Assembly: GCA_029859805.1 (NCBI GenBank)
Contig: JAOUCL010000015.1
Location: forward strand, 1 to 36,748
DNA length: 36,748 bases
Direction: 5' to 3'
Source of the DNA: Rhodospirillales bacterium
GTDB lineage: Bacteria > Pseudomonadota > Alphaproteobacteria > Kiloniellales > JAKSDN01
The position numbers were made by a program, and so were the translations under genes. The notes beneath the pieces were generated by a model. The model was not told the origin of the DNA and did no database searches. It saw only the letters and a list, made by a program, of their open reading frames with translations. Each line of letters starts with the position of its first letter. The first letter of the stretch is position 1. Positions 8,700 to 15,926 of this stretch are shown one piece after another.

Positions 8700-9812
8700 T
8701 CACGGCCCGCTCCTGCGCTGTACGAGGTCCTGGAACGCATGGAAGGTCGGGGTCCGCTCGCCGCGGGCGATCGCGGCGGCGACCGCCCGGTTGTACGCGG
8801 GATCCAGGGCGCCCTCCGCATCCTCCAGGTAGGTGAAGAAGGTCTGGGTCCAGAACGGCGTCATCGATTCGAGCCCCCAGGCGCTGGCATAGGCCGCCAA
8901 GGTCTCGAGCCATTTGATGTCCAGGTCCATGAACGCGGAATCGCCGACTCCCGCCGCGCTGATCTCCTCCAGCGTCATGCCGGGCCGCGGCACGTAGTAG
9001 GTGTTGCGCCAGGTCTCCTCGATGTAGACCGGCTTGGTCCACTTCCGCGCCGTGCGGATCATGTCGTTGTAGGTCTCCAGGTCATCCAGCTTGTAGATGT
9101 CCAGCGTCATGACGTCGATCACGCCCAGGCTGGCGAAAGCGTTGAAATACGCCTTCTCCCACGACAGGCCGCCGGCCCCGCATCGGGTGCCGGGCGACTG
9201 TTGCTTGACAATCAGGGCGGCCTCCCTGGCAAAGTCGCGCCAGGCTCTCGGGCCTACGGCGATGCCCATCCGGGCCGCCATCGTGGTGGGCTCGTGGACC
9301 ACGACGAAGATCTCGGGCCGATAGCGCCGCGCGAGCGTGGCGTAGACTTTCAGGGCCGCGGCCCGCCACGCGCTGAAGCTCGTCATCCTGTGATAAACGG
9401 CGGAATACTGGGGGTTCAAGGCGATCCGGACGCCGGCGTCGCGGATGTGTTGGATGAGCGCGTCGTATTTGGCGATCGTCACCTGGTCCCCGTCGAGCCA
9501 CGGGAAGAGGCCCGTATTGATGTCGATGCGCTCGACGCCGGTTTCTATCAAGGCATCGGCGTAGTCGAGGAGGGTCTGCAAGGGGACACGCTCGATCACG
9601 GTCTCATGGGCGTAGAACAGGTTCGCACCGAACTGTAGAGGATGCTGCGGCTGCGCGCTGGAGATCGCGTAGATCTCGTCCAGCGCCGCGTCCATGCGCG
9701 CGATGAATTCGTCCTCCGTCAGCGTCTGGGCGCCGCTGCAAGCCGGCAGGAGACAGAGCGTCGCCAGACCGACCGTCAACGATATCGCCAGAGCCTTTAC
9801 CGTGGGTATCAT
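8700..9812 (-). CDS. Lipoprotein with glycoside hydrolase clan A-like TIM barrel
   Basis: A 370-residue protein starting at the ATG 9812, with AGGGAG upstream. The signal ends in lipobox LPAC, giving lipidated C25. The body reads as a (beta/alpha)8 barrel: ETGVERIDINTGLFPW, AGVRIALNPQYSAVYH, EIFVVVHEPTT, VIDVMTLDIYKL, KPVYIEETW and GLESMTPFWTQTFF. E174 (in VVHEPTT, the end of a strand) and E265 (in VYIEETW) sit where clan GH-A glycosidases place the acid/base and the nucleophile. The usual N-E pair is H-E here, so activity is not assured. I cannot assign a GH family or substrate. Its place between two paralogous propellers suggests a shared role in binding or processing an extracytoplasmic glycan; that is inference. 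Confidence 0.8.
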   Translation of the reverse strand: MIPTVKALAISLTVGLATLCLLPACSGAQTLTEDEFIARMDAALDEIYAISSAQPQHPLQFGANLFYAHETVIERVPLQTLLDYADALIETGVERIDINTGLFPWLDGDQVTIAKYDALIQHIRDAGVRIALNPQYSAVYHRMTSFSAWRAAALKVYATLARRYRPEIFVVVHEPTTMAARMGIAVGPRAWRDFAREAALIVKQQSPGTRCGAGGLSWEKAYFNAFASLGVIDVMTLDIYKLDDLETYNDMIRTARKWTKPVYIEETWRNTYYVPRPGMTLEEISAAGVGDSAFMDLDIKWLETLAAYASAWGLESMTPFWTQTFFTYLEDAEGALDPAYNRAVAAAIARGERTPTFHAFQDLVQRRSGP

Positions 9813-9953
9813 GCGTCCACACTCCCTATGATGCCTACGCGCCGAGCGCAGCTATCTAGAGCACATCTTCTGCTACTTTGCAAGACAGAGTAGTGGCTTT
9901 CGAAAAAGCGGCTGTGCGTGAAGGTCGCTCGCCCGGTATTCACACGGTTAATA

Positions 9954-9980
9954 CCAAAGGTCATTATCAGTGACCTTTTG
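9954..9980. repeat. Short CCAAAGGTCA palindrome, solo copy
   Basis: CCAAAGGTCA (9954-9963), a 7-base centre TTATCAG, then TGACCTTTTG (9971-9980). The arms are the same as the outer ends of the terminal repeats of the element at 19548-19850, and a TA precedes the left arm. It looks like a minimal or internally deleted copy. It lies about 20 bases past the stop of the lipoprotein gene ending at 10001 and could act as a hairpin terminator for it. Confidence 0.7.
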
Positions 9981-10000
9981 TGTAAGCGCCCGGCAGAGGG

Positions 10001-11191
10001 TTACTGCCGCGCGGAGAAGGTGATCATCCAGATCTCGGGGGACAGCACATTCCGCAGGCTGTCGGTGACGGGGGCGACCTGTGCGGCAATTCGCCGGCCG
10101 GCGCGGTCCCAGGAATAGTCCGACACCAGATAGCGGTAGCGCGGGTCCCGCAGCCGGTTGAAGTCGGTGACCTGCAGGACGCTCGGGCCGGATTTGAGAA
10201 ACAGCTCGGTGCGAAGGCTCCGGGCGTCCGAACCGGGGAAGCGCCACTCGGGATCGGCGCGGCTCGAGACGAAGGCCAGGGCGCCGCCGGACGGCGAGAA
10301 GCTGCCGTGCTCGTCCCAGGTGCCCGGGCTGTGGACCAGCGCCCGACGGCCGGACCCGTCGGCGCGCGCGACGAAGATGCCGTCGACGTAGTTGCGCCCG
10401 CCGGCGGTATGGCTGAACAAGATCCGGTCGTCGCCGGCAAAGCCATGGGTCTCGTAGAGACCCGGCCGAGATTGGAAGAGCACGCGGTGATTGGACAGGA
10501 TCGCCTCGCCGCGCCGGCTCAAGTCCACCTCCGCAATATGGATGCGCCATCCATCCCAGGGGTTCTCGCCGCCCGCGCCCATCCTTTGCAGCCGTGGGCC
10601 GCCGATCGCCTTGCCGGTGGCTACCCGCTCGGCGAAGAGCACGCGCCGGCCGCTGTCGTCGAAGTGGGGATGGAGCGCACCGTGGTTCTTGGGCGACCGC
10701 CAGATCCGCTCGGCGCGCCTGCCGTCGCGCGACACCAGCCACAGATCGTTGTTGATGCCCCAGGACATGTGGTTGAACAGCCGGTGGCCGGCGTTCTCGT
10801 TCTCCGCCTGCACGATCAGGTGCTCGCCGTCCGGATGCCAGGCCGGCTGGCCGATAAAGCCCTTGGGGATGGGCGTCCGGCAGGTGACGCAGCTCGCCGC
10901 CGAGCCGTCCGGCTTCATGATGAAGACCTCGGTGTTGCGGCTGCGCGCGTTCACGACGGCGTCGTAGGCGATCAGGCCGTGCGTCCCGCCCTTGTACCAG
11001 TCGAGCCGTCCGCCGGACGGCGTGACCAGCCGGATCGATTCGACGACCGGCTTGGCTTCCTCGGCCGGTCCGACCTGCGCGGGCGGCGCGGGCGCGCTCC
11101 GGCAGGCCGCGACAGAGGGCAGTAGTGCCAACGCCACCGCGACAATCAGGGCATCGCGATGCACGTGCTTCACCTTGCCGGACAAAACCAT
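10001..11191 (-). CDS. Lipoprotein with PD40-type beta-propeller
   Basis: A 396-residue protein. The start at 11191 is chosen because an AGAGG precedes it and it places a signal with lipobox VAAC (C30) at the N-terminus; longer in-frame starts (to 11314) would bury the signal. The propeller blades include TEVFIMKPDGSAASCVTC (CVTC at 101-104), SWGINNDLWLVSRDG, ALHPHFDDSGRRVLFAE, SFSPSGGALAFVSS and YSWDRAGRRIAAQV. It is paralogous to the protein at 7401-8567 but lipid-anchored rather than free. TolB-like propellers usually bind proteins or small ligands; the ligand here is unknown. It is the first gene of the minus-strand cassette and is divergent from padR across a 251-bp gap. Confidence 0.85.
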   Translation of the reverse strand: MVLSGKVKHVHRDALIVAVALALLPSVAACRSAPAPPAQVGPAEEAKPVVESIRLVTPSGGRLDWYKGGTHGLIAYDAVVNARSRNTEVFIMKPDGSAASCVTCRTPIPKGFIGQPAWHPDGEHLIVQAENENAGHRLFNHMSWGINNDLWLVSRDGRRAERIWRSPKNHGALHPHFDDSGRRVLFAERVATGKAIGGPRLQRMGAGGENPWDGWRIHIAEVDLSRRGEAILSNHRVLFQSRPGLYETHGFAGDDRILFSHTAGGRNYVDGIFVARADGSGRRALVHSPGTWDEHGSFSPSGGALAFVSSRADPEWRFPGSDARSLRTELFLKSGPSVLQVTDFNRLRDPRYRYLVSDYSWDRAGRRIAAQVAPVTDSLRNVLSPEIWMITFSARQ

Positions 11192-11442
11192 CTCTAGACC
11201 TCTTGCAGTGGTGGCATCCAATCGCGCGTTTACAGCGTCACAGACGCCGAGGTGATCGGGAAGCGAGCCCAAGGCCCCCCAATACCTGACCCTTGGTAAA
11301 CCCTTGGTTTCCATCCAGCCGGACCGTCCGGCGCCTCACAAGGTAGCGGGGGCTGCGTTCCATCGCCTGGGCTGGCGGGTTAGGTTTGCCCTCAACAAGA
11401 AGAGTGATAAGACTTCCTGGATCGGCGAGACGGCGTGGGATC
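11192..11442. promoter_or_regulatory. Divergent promoter region, PD40 cassette versus padR
   Basis: This 251-bp gap lies between the first gene of the three-gene exported cassette (minus) and padR (plus), so it must contain promoters in both directions. PadR proteins commonly repress adjacent genes. A TTGCCC at about 11386-11391, followed by a TGATAAG at about 11405, is the best promoter-like pair on the plus strand, but its spacing is short. No clear PadR palindrome was identified. Confidence 0.35.
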
Positions 11443-11847
11443 ATGGCGCGCGACCAAGGGGCCAAGAGCAAAGCGGCAGGCGAGAGGACGATCGGCGGGC
11501 GAGCGGCCGAATCCAATCCGTGGGTCTCGCAGATGCGCAAGGGGCTGCTCGAGTTCCTAGTGCTTGCGGTGCTCAGGCGTGGCGAGGCCTACGGCTATAT
11601 CATCTTGAAGGAGCTCCGGGGGTTCGAAGGCCTAAGCCTGACCGAGAGCACCGTGTATCTTCTGCTCGCGCGGCTTACCAAGGACGGCCTGCTGCGGGCC
11701 CGAAAAGCGAGGTCTCCGGAGGGCCCCCCCCGGCGCTACTATAGTCTGACGGCGACCGGGCACCGCCGCCTTGTCGACATGACGGCGTACTGGAAGGCCA
11801 TCACCAAGAGCGTCGATCACGTGCTCGCCGCGGGCGAGAAGCGGTAG
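11443..11847 (+). CDS. PadR family transcriptional regulator
   Basis: A 134-residue protein. After a polar N-terminus of about 25 residues it has the PadR winged helix: MRKGLLEFLVLAVLRRGEAY followed by GYIILKEL, LTESTVYLLLARLTKDGLL (recognition helix region) and the wing RRYYSLTATGHRRL. The short form, with no long C-terminal dimer domain, is typical of PadR subfamily 1. The ATG at 11443 is preferred over 11386 for lack of conserved sequence upstream, but no strong ribosome binding site is visible. It lies 5 bases before a HAAS-type membrane protein gene, the usual partner of short PadR proteins. Confidence 0.9.
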   Translation: MARDQGAKSKAAGERTIGGRAAESNPWVSQMRKGLLEFLVLAVLRRGEAYGYIILKELRGFEGLSLTESTVYLLLARLTKDGLLRARKARSPEGPPRRYYSLTATGHRRLVDMTAYWKAITKSVDHVLAAGEKR

Positions 11848-11852
11848 CCGTC

Positions 11853-12341
11853 GTGGCGGTTCTCAGCATCGAAGCGAACGAGCGTCTCGAGGCCTACCTC
11901 GCCGACGTTGCCGAAATCCTGCGGGGCGACGGTCACGACCTGGTTGATATCAAGAACATTATCGACAGCCTGCGCGAGCAGATCTACGAGATCGCCACCG
12001 TGGACGGGCAACGACCGGCGTCACTGGACGAGATCGAGCAGGCGCTTGGCGAAATGGAGCCGCCGGACGCCTTCCGGGCGGCGAGCCGCGTGCTGGCCAT
12101 CAAGACCAAAAACCGCGCGACCAAACGTGCGCTCGCCTACCTCAGCGCCGGGCTCAGCATGGGCGCCGTGCTGATCTACTTCGCCGTTGCGGCGGTCTAC
12201 CATCCGGTTCCGGCGATCTTCGGTTTCGGTCAGGTCACGGCGCTCGCCGCCGGCGCGGCGAGTTGGTCCGAGCCTGTCGGTCGATTTGGGGCGATCTGCG
12301 CGGCCCTGTTCATCGTCGGCAGCTTCTTCAGGCCCGGATGA
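11853..12341 (+). CDS. HAAS/DUF1700-like membrane protein paired with PadR
   Basis: A 162-residue protein starting at GTG 11853, 5 bases after padR. The N-terminal 80 residues are predicted helical and acidic (NERLEAYLADVAEILRGDG, NIIDSLREQIYEIA, SLDEIEQALGEMEPPDAFRA). This fits the HAAS/DUF1700 cytosolic domain that accompanies PadR regulators. Two membrane helices follow (about 95-118 and 135-158) with a short hydrophilic loop. In the known arrangement the pair controls a nearby transporter or envelope function. Here no transporter follows, and the divergent exported cassette is the nearest candidate target. Confidence 0.7.
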   Translation: MAVLSIEANERLEAYLADVAEILRGDGHDLVDIKNIIDSLREQIYEIATVDGQRPASLDEIEQALGEMEPPDAFRAASRVLAIKTKNRATKRALAYLSAGLSMGAVLIYFAVAAVYHPVPAIFGFGQVTALAAGAASWSEPVGRFGAICAALFIVGSFFRPG

Positions 12342-12820
12342 GCCCGGTCGAAACCGCTCGATGATCGGTGAAAGGCAGCGTCTGTGTTTCGCAACCTCAC
12401 CATACGGATTCCAGCTGCCTTGTCCGAGTTGTTCATGGACACGCAAGACCTGTGCGATGGGCCCTGCGGCTGCCGTTCCACGAAAATCGCGACGGAAGAC
12501 AGCGTGACTCTAGACGTCATACCCTGTTATGTCCGACGAAGGCCAAATCATCCCCGGTTCGCCAGAGCTCGAACATCAGGCTGCCGGTGATCGCAGTCCG
12601 GTTCGACCCGAAGCGGATATCCGGTATGGTCTCGATCGAGGGTCCGCCGGATTTGCCGAGGCGCCGTCGCGGGAGGCTCGGGGTGCAAGATCGCGGGCCT
12701 GAAAAGAAGGGACTTTGGTTCCTGGTGGGCTCTTGGCACAGTGGAAGCCCCGCCAAGGTCGCCTTCGGAGTCCCGCCGGCCGCCGCCGCGGGGCGGAGAC
12801 GAATGAGGAGGGAAACCGCC
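12342..12820. other. Non-coding gap of about 480 bp, no clear feature
   Basis: No frame in this gap has a convincing product. A GTG-initiated frame from 12384 (67 residues, starting MFRNLTIRIPAALSELFMD) has moderate amino-terminal character but becomes Arg/Pro-rich and unconvincing. The region has somewhat lower GC than the flanking genes and may hold decayed sequence. The last 15 bases contain the GGAGGG ribosome binding site of the next gene. Confidence 0.4.
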
Positions 12821-13324
12821 ATGGAGACACCGCTGAAGGATAACCTCACCAATGCGGGCACCTGGACAAGGCTCGTCTACATGATTCTCTTCGTGGTGAT
12901 CTTCAACGTCGCGGAGCTTGTCGGCGGGGTCGTCGTCGTCGTCCAGTTTCTGTTCAGGTTGATCACCGGGGAGGTCAACGAGCCGCTGCGGGACTTCGGC
13001 CGTAGGCTGGCCATCTACTTCCAGGAGACCGTGGCCTTCCTGACCTACCACACGGAGCGCAAGCCCTATCCCTTCGCGCCCTGGCCGGCCGCCGCGCCGG
13101 AGAGCGCGCCGAGCGCCGCCGCCCTGCCCGAGCCGGAACCCGAACCCGAGCCCGAACCGGAGCCCGAGCCCGAACCGGAGCCCGAGCCCGAACCGGAGCT
13201 GCCCGCCGCCGCGAAGCCCGCGCCCGCCCGCAAGCCGCGGGCCCGGGCGTCCAGGAAAACCCGCGCGAAGCCGAAGGCCGGCAAGGCGGCCAAAGCGCCG
13301 CCCGAGGAAGGCCCGGAGGATTAG
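12821..13324 (+). CDS. DUF4389 membrane protein with Glu-Pro repeat tail
   Basis: A 167-residue protein starting at 12821 behind GGAGGG. One long hydrophobic region (about residues 15-48: LVYMILFVVIFNVAELVGG and onward) is followed by FLFRLITGEVNEPLRDFGRR and LAIYFQETVAFLTYHTERKP, the DUF4389 signature. The family is of unknown function. The C-terminal half is unusual: (EP)n residues, about 103-125, then a basic Ala/Lys/Arg/Pro tail. A Glu-Pro stretch is rigid and extended, as in TonB, and could span a periplasmic distance or act as a spacer. The sidedness of the tail is not known. Confidence 0.85.
   Translation: METPLKDNLTNAGTWTRLVYMILFVVIFNVAELVGGVVVVVQFLFRLITGEVNEPLRDFGRRLAIYFQETVAFLTYHTERKPYPFAPWPAAAPESAPSAAALPEPEPEPEPEPEPEPEPEPEPEPELPAAAKPAPARKPRARASRKTRAKPKAGKAAKAPPEEGPED
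13129..13199 (+). repeat. Short tandem repeat encoding Glu-Pro dipeptides
   Basis: About 71 bases of 6-base units (GAGCCC, GAACCC, GAGCCG, GAACCG) grouped into an 18-base higher-order period. They encode an uninterrupted Glu-Pro run inside the DUF4389 gene. Since the unit is a multiple of three, length changes by slippage would keep the frame. Confidence 0.85.
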
Positions 13325-13384
13325 GACAGGTTCGGTGTCGCGCGACCCGGCTCCGCGCACTCACAGCATCAGGACGCAGACAGC

Positions 13385-13999
13385 ATGTTCTACGAGACCG
13401 AAGACAATCGCCACGGCCTGCCGCGCGACCCCTTCAAGAGCTGCATCGTGCCGCGTCCGATCGGCTGGATCACGACGCTGAGCGCCGACGGTGTCGTCAA
13501 CCTGGCGCCCTACAGCTTCTTCAACGGCGTCGCGTCAGAGCCGCCCATGGTCATGTTCGCCAGCAACGGCCCGGCCCCGCGGCCCGACAAGGACACCCTG
13601 AAGAACTGCGAGGAGACCGGTCAGTTCGTCGCCAACATGGCGACCTGGGACCTGCGCGAGCAGATGAACCGCTCGAGCGCGCCGGTCCCGCCCGAGGTCG
13701 AGGAGACGACGCTGGCCGGTCTGGAGACCGAGCCCGCGCGCCTGGTTGCGCCGCCCCGCGTCAAGGCCGTGCCGATCCACCTCGAGTGTGCCGTCCACCA
13801 GGTCCTCGACCTGCCCTGCACCGCGCCCGGCGGGCGCAACGCCATGGTGCTGGGCCGCGTGCTCGGCGTCCACATCCGCGACGAAGTGCTGACGGACGGC
13901 CTAGTGGATCTCGCCAAGATCACGCCGATCGCCCGCCTCGGCTACATGGACTACACCCTGGTCGAGACCATCTTCGCGATGGAACGGCCCAGCGCGTAG
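13385..13999 (+). CDS. Flavin reductase family protein (FMN-binding split barrel)
   Basis: A 204-residue protein of the FMN-binding split-barrel fold. The N-terminus has the family pattern CIVPRPIGWITTLSADGVVN followed by LAPYSFFNGVASEPPMVMFA. Later come KDTLKNCEETGQFVANMAT and, near the C-terminus, PIARLGYMDYTLVE. Members bind FMN and serve as NAD(P)H:flavin reductases or as components of two-component monooxygenases. This longer subgroup (about 200 residues) is widespread in proteobacteria and its substrates are mostly unassigned. It is monocistronic, followed by a large palindrome and converging on a HAD hydrolase gene. Confidence 0.9.
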   Translation: MFYETEDNRHGLPRDPFKSCIVPRPIGWITTLSADGVVNLAPYSFFNGVASEPPMVMFASNGPAPRPDKDTLKNCEETGQFVANMATWDLREQMNRSSAPVPPEVEETTLAGLETEPARLVAPPRVKAVPIHLECAVHQVLDLPCTAPGGRNAMVLGRVLGVHIRDEVLTDGLVDLAKITPIARLGYMDYTLVETIFAMERPSA

Positions 14000-14034
14000 G
14001 TGGGCGAGCCAATCAAGTCCTTCGGAGGGAAACC

Positions 14035-14167
14035 GGGACTGGCTCGTTTTCGCACGAGCGAAAAGGTGCCTGTCCCGCTTTCCCGGGCCGCCGCTGACAC
14101 CGCGGCCAGCCGGTCCGCGAAAATGGGGACAGGCACAAAGTCGCTCGCGCGACTGCGAGCCAGTCCC
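14035..14167. repeat. REPIN-like large imperfect palindrome
   Basis: Two inverted pairs are nested. The outer arms are GGGACTGGCTCG (14035-14046) and CGAGCCAGTCCC (14156-14167). The inner arms are 14055-14076 and 14126-14147, both carrying CGAGCGA and GTGCCTGTCCC. Each half thus repeats the same two-part motif in opposite directions around a GC-rich centre of about 49 bases, the structure of paired REP sequences. GGGAC...CTCGTTTT resembles the motif flanking the RAYT gene at 5282-6372. It sits between convergent genes and may also end their transcripts. Confidence 0.7.
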
Positions 14168-14197
14168 CGTTTTCGCTTGCAACGCGCCCCTGGCCCC

Positions 14198-14932
14198 TCA
14201 GCCCTCCGCGATGACCGCCTCGGCCATCGCGGCCATGGTCGGAAAGAGGAAGTCGACCTCGGGGCGCTCGGCGACCTGGGCCGTGGCCCCCCAATGTCCG
14301 CCCCCGGACAGCCCCTGCCGGTCGATCCACGCGCGGGCGAGCCCGGCGGCCTTGGCCGGCACGTGGTCGTGGAACAGGCTCTGCGCGGTGTGAAGGATGT
14401 CGCCGGGCGACAGGCCGTGCTCGCCTGCCAGACGCTCGAGCATATAGGGGAAGTTGCGCGGGTCCGGCTTGTAGGACCGGACGTCTTCCGCGGTGTAGAC
14501 CGCGTCGAAGGCGACCCCGAGCTTGCGGTTCGAGGCTGCGAAGCCGTCCCGATTCACGTTCGACAGGATCACGAGCTTGTAGCGTTTCTTGAGGCTGCGC
14601 AGCGCATCGGCGGTGTCGGGAAACGCCGGCCAATGGGGCAGCGAGCCGCCGAAGGCGCGGTCCATCTCCGCGTCCGTCTCGAGGCCGAAGCGTTCGGCGA
14701 GGCCGGCGTGCACCCGCGCCAGAATTTCCGGGTAGATCATGTCGGGGGTCGCCGCCTGCTGGGCGCTCTCGATCTCGGCGAAGGCCTCGAGCGCGGTGGC
14801 GCGCGTGATGTCGTCCCGGCCGCTGGCTTGGATCAGCGGCTGCAGGGCGTCCCAAATGCCGCTCTCCCAGTCGATCAGGGTGCCGTAGCAGTCGAAGGTC
14901 AGAGCAGGGAAGTCCGATAGTCTCTTGGCCAT
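14198..14932 (-). CDS. Haloacid dehalogenase type II family hydrolase (HAD-IA)
   Basis: A 244-residue HAD superfamily hydrolase. Motif I is FDCYGTLIDWESG with nucleophile D14. The cap domain lies between about residues 25 and 95. Motif II is ILSNVN, and motif III/IV is SYKPDPRNF followed by LHTAQSLFHDHVPAKAAGL. The pattern fits 2-haloacid dehalogenase-like enzymes (D-C-Y-G-T-L), which release halide from 2-haloalkanoates, but many such proteins are phosphatases. AGGAG lies 9 bases before the ATG at 14932, so this start is preferred over the ATG at 14941, which would touch the ribosome binding site. It is probably co-transcribed with the amidotransferase gene 48 bases upstream. Confidence 0.9.
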   Translation of the reverse strand: MAKRLSDFPALTFDCYGTLIDWESGIWDALQPLIQASGRDDITRATALEAFAEIESAQQAATPDMIYPEILARVHAGLAERFGLETDAEMDRAFGGSLPHWPAFPDTADALRSLKKRYKLVILSNVNRDGFAASNRKLGVAFDAVYTAEDVRSYKPDPRNFPYMLERLAGEHGLSPGDILHTAQSLFHDHVPAKAAGLARAWIDRQGLSGGGHWGATAQVAERPEVDFLFPTMAAMAEAVIAEG

Positions 14933-14980
14933 GAAGATCATCTCCTGTCAGAGCAAGCCGGGGCCCTGTATGCCTGAGGC

Positions 14981-15688
14981 TCACCCGCCGCTGTCCGGCC
15001 GCCCGAACAGCTGTTCCAGGAAGCCGACGAACCAATCGTGCTGCGCCGGGTCGTGGGCGGCGGCGTGCGTGTCCTGCTCCTCGCGCGTCTGGACGCCGGG
15101 CTCGCCCCAGGGCGCCCAGTCCGCATCCTGCCAGCGCCGGAAGCCCTCGCCCGTGATCTCCGGGTGGAACTGGAAGGCAAACGCGTTGCCGTCGTAGCGG
15201 AAGGCCTGGTGGCGGTAGAGCTCGCTCTTCGCCAGCAGCTCGGCGCCCTCGGGGACCGCGAACTCGTGGAAGTGCGCCTGCGTTACGACGAGGCCCTCGG
15301 GAATGACCGCGCGCCCCGCGTCCGTGGGAAAGAGCTCATAGTAGCCGAACTCGTGCAGGCCGTCCGGCCCCGGCCCGACGGCTGCGCCCAGCGCATGGGC
15401 GACGATCTGCCCGCCCAGGCAGAGCCCCAGAACTGGGATGTCGCGCCGCAGGCAGCGCTCGACCCAGCGGGCCTCCTCGGCCAGGAAAGGGTGGCGATCG
15501 ATCTCCGGTATGCCCTGTGGGCCGCCGTAGAGCACCGTGCCCGCGACGCTGTCGTCGGGCACCTCCAGGCCGTCGCCGGCATAGGGAGACCGCCAGTGCA
15601 GCTCGAAGCCCTGCCGGGCGAGCCAGATCGCGGCGCGGTCGTCGCGGGGCGAGCCTTCGTGCTTGACGAGTACCACGCGCTTGGCCAT
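14981..15688 (-). CDS. Class I glutamine amidotransferase-like protein
   Basis: A 235-residue stand-alone GATase1 domain. The nucleophile elbow is GLCLGGQ with C90, and the other triad members are in FQFHPE (H175, E177). LYGGPQGIPEIDRHPFLAEE is the usual oxyanion-side segment of the GMP synthase-like subfamily. Such proteins hydrolyse glutamine or a gamma-glutamyl compound and have been linked to gamma-glutamyl amine catabolism or thiol metabolism; the substrate here is unknown. GGAGG lies a few bases before the ATG at 15688. The gene precedes the HAD hydrolase in the same direction. Confidence 0.9.
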   Translation of the reverse strand: MAKRVVLVKHEGSPRDDRAAIWLARQGFELHWRSPYAGDGLEVPDDSVAGTVLYGGPQGIPEIDRHPFLAEEARWVERCLRRDIPVLGLCLGGQIVAHALGAAVGPGPDGLHEFGYYELFPTDAGRAVIPEGLVVTQAHFHEFAVPEGAELLAKSELYRHQAFRYDGNAFAFQFHPEITGEGFRRWQDADWAPWGEPGVQTREEQDTHAAAHDPAQHDWFVGFLEQLFGRPDSGG

Positions 15689-15926
15689 CGAGGCCCTCCA
15701 AAGACGTGCGTAATCGAGGCCCTGAACAAGACGACAAAGTGCCAGTTGGTCGATCGGGTATCGGATAAGGACCGTTAGAAGTCAAGCATTGGATAATCCC
15801 AAGGCCTGGTGAAATGTTTTTGTTTTCAATGGCTTAAGTCGCAACCCGTGGCTGGTGACTGCCTATAAGCTATTGAAAATACGCGCATTTTGGCTGTGCA
15901 TGGGGTCGAATGCTCACGGCCGCCGG

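Noticed and set aside
12384-12590. GTG-initiated 67-residue frame starting MFRNLTIRIPAALSELFMD
   Set aside because: Only a weak ribosome binding site, an Arg/Pro-rich second half and no recognised family; treated as non-coding.
14000-14920. 306-residue plus-strand frame opposite the HAD hydrolase
   Set aside because: Starts inside the REPIN-like palindrome and mirrors the HAD gene; composition is typical of an antisense shadow.
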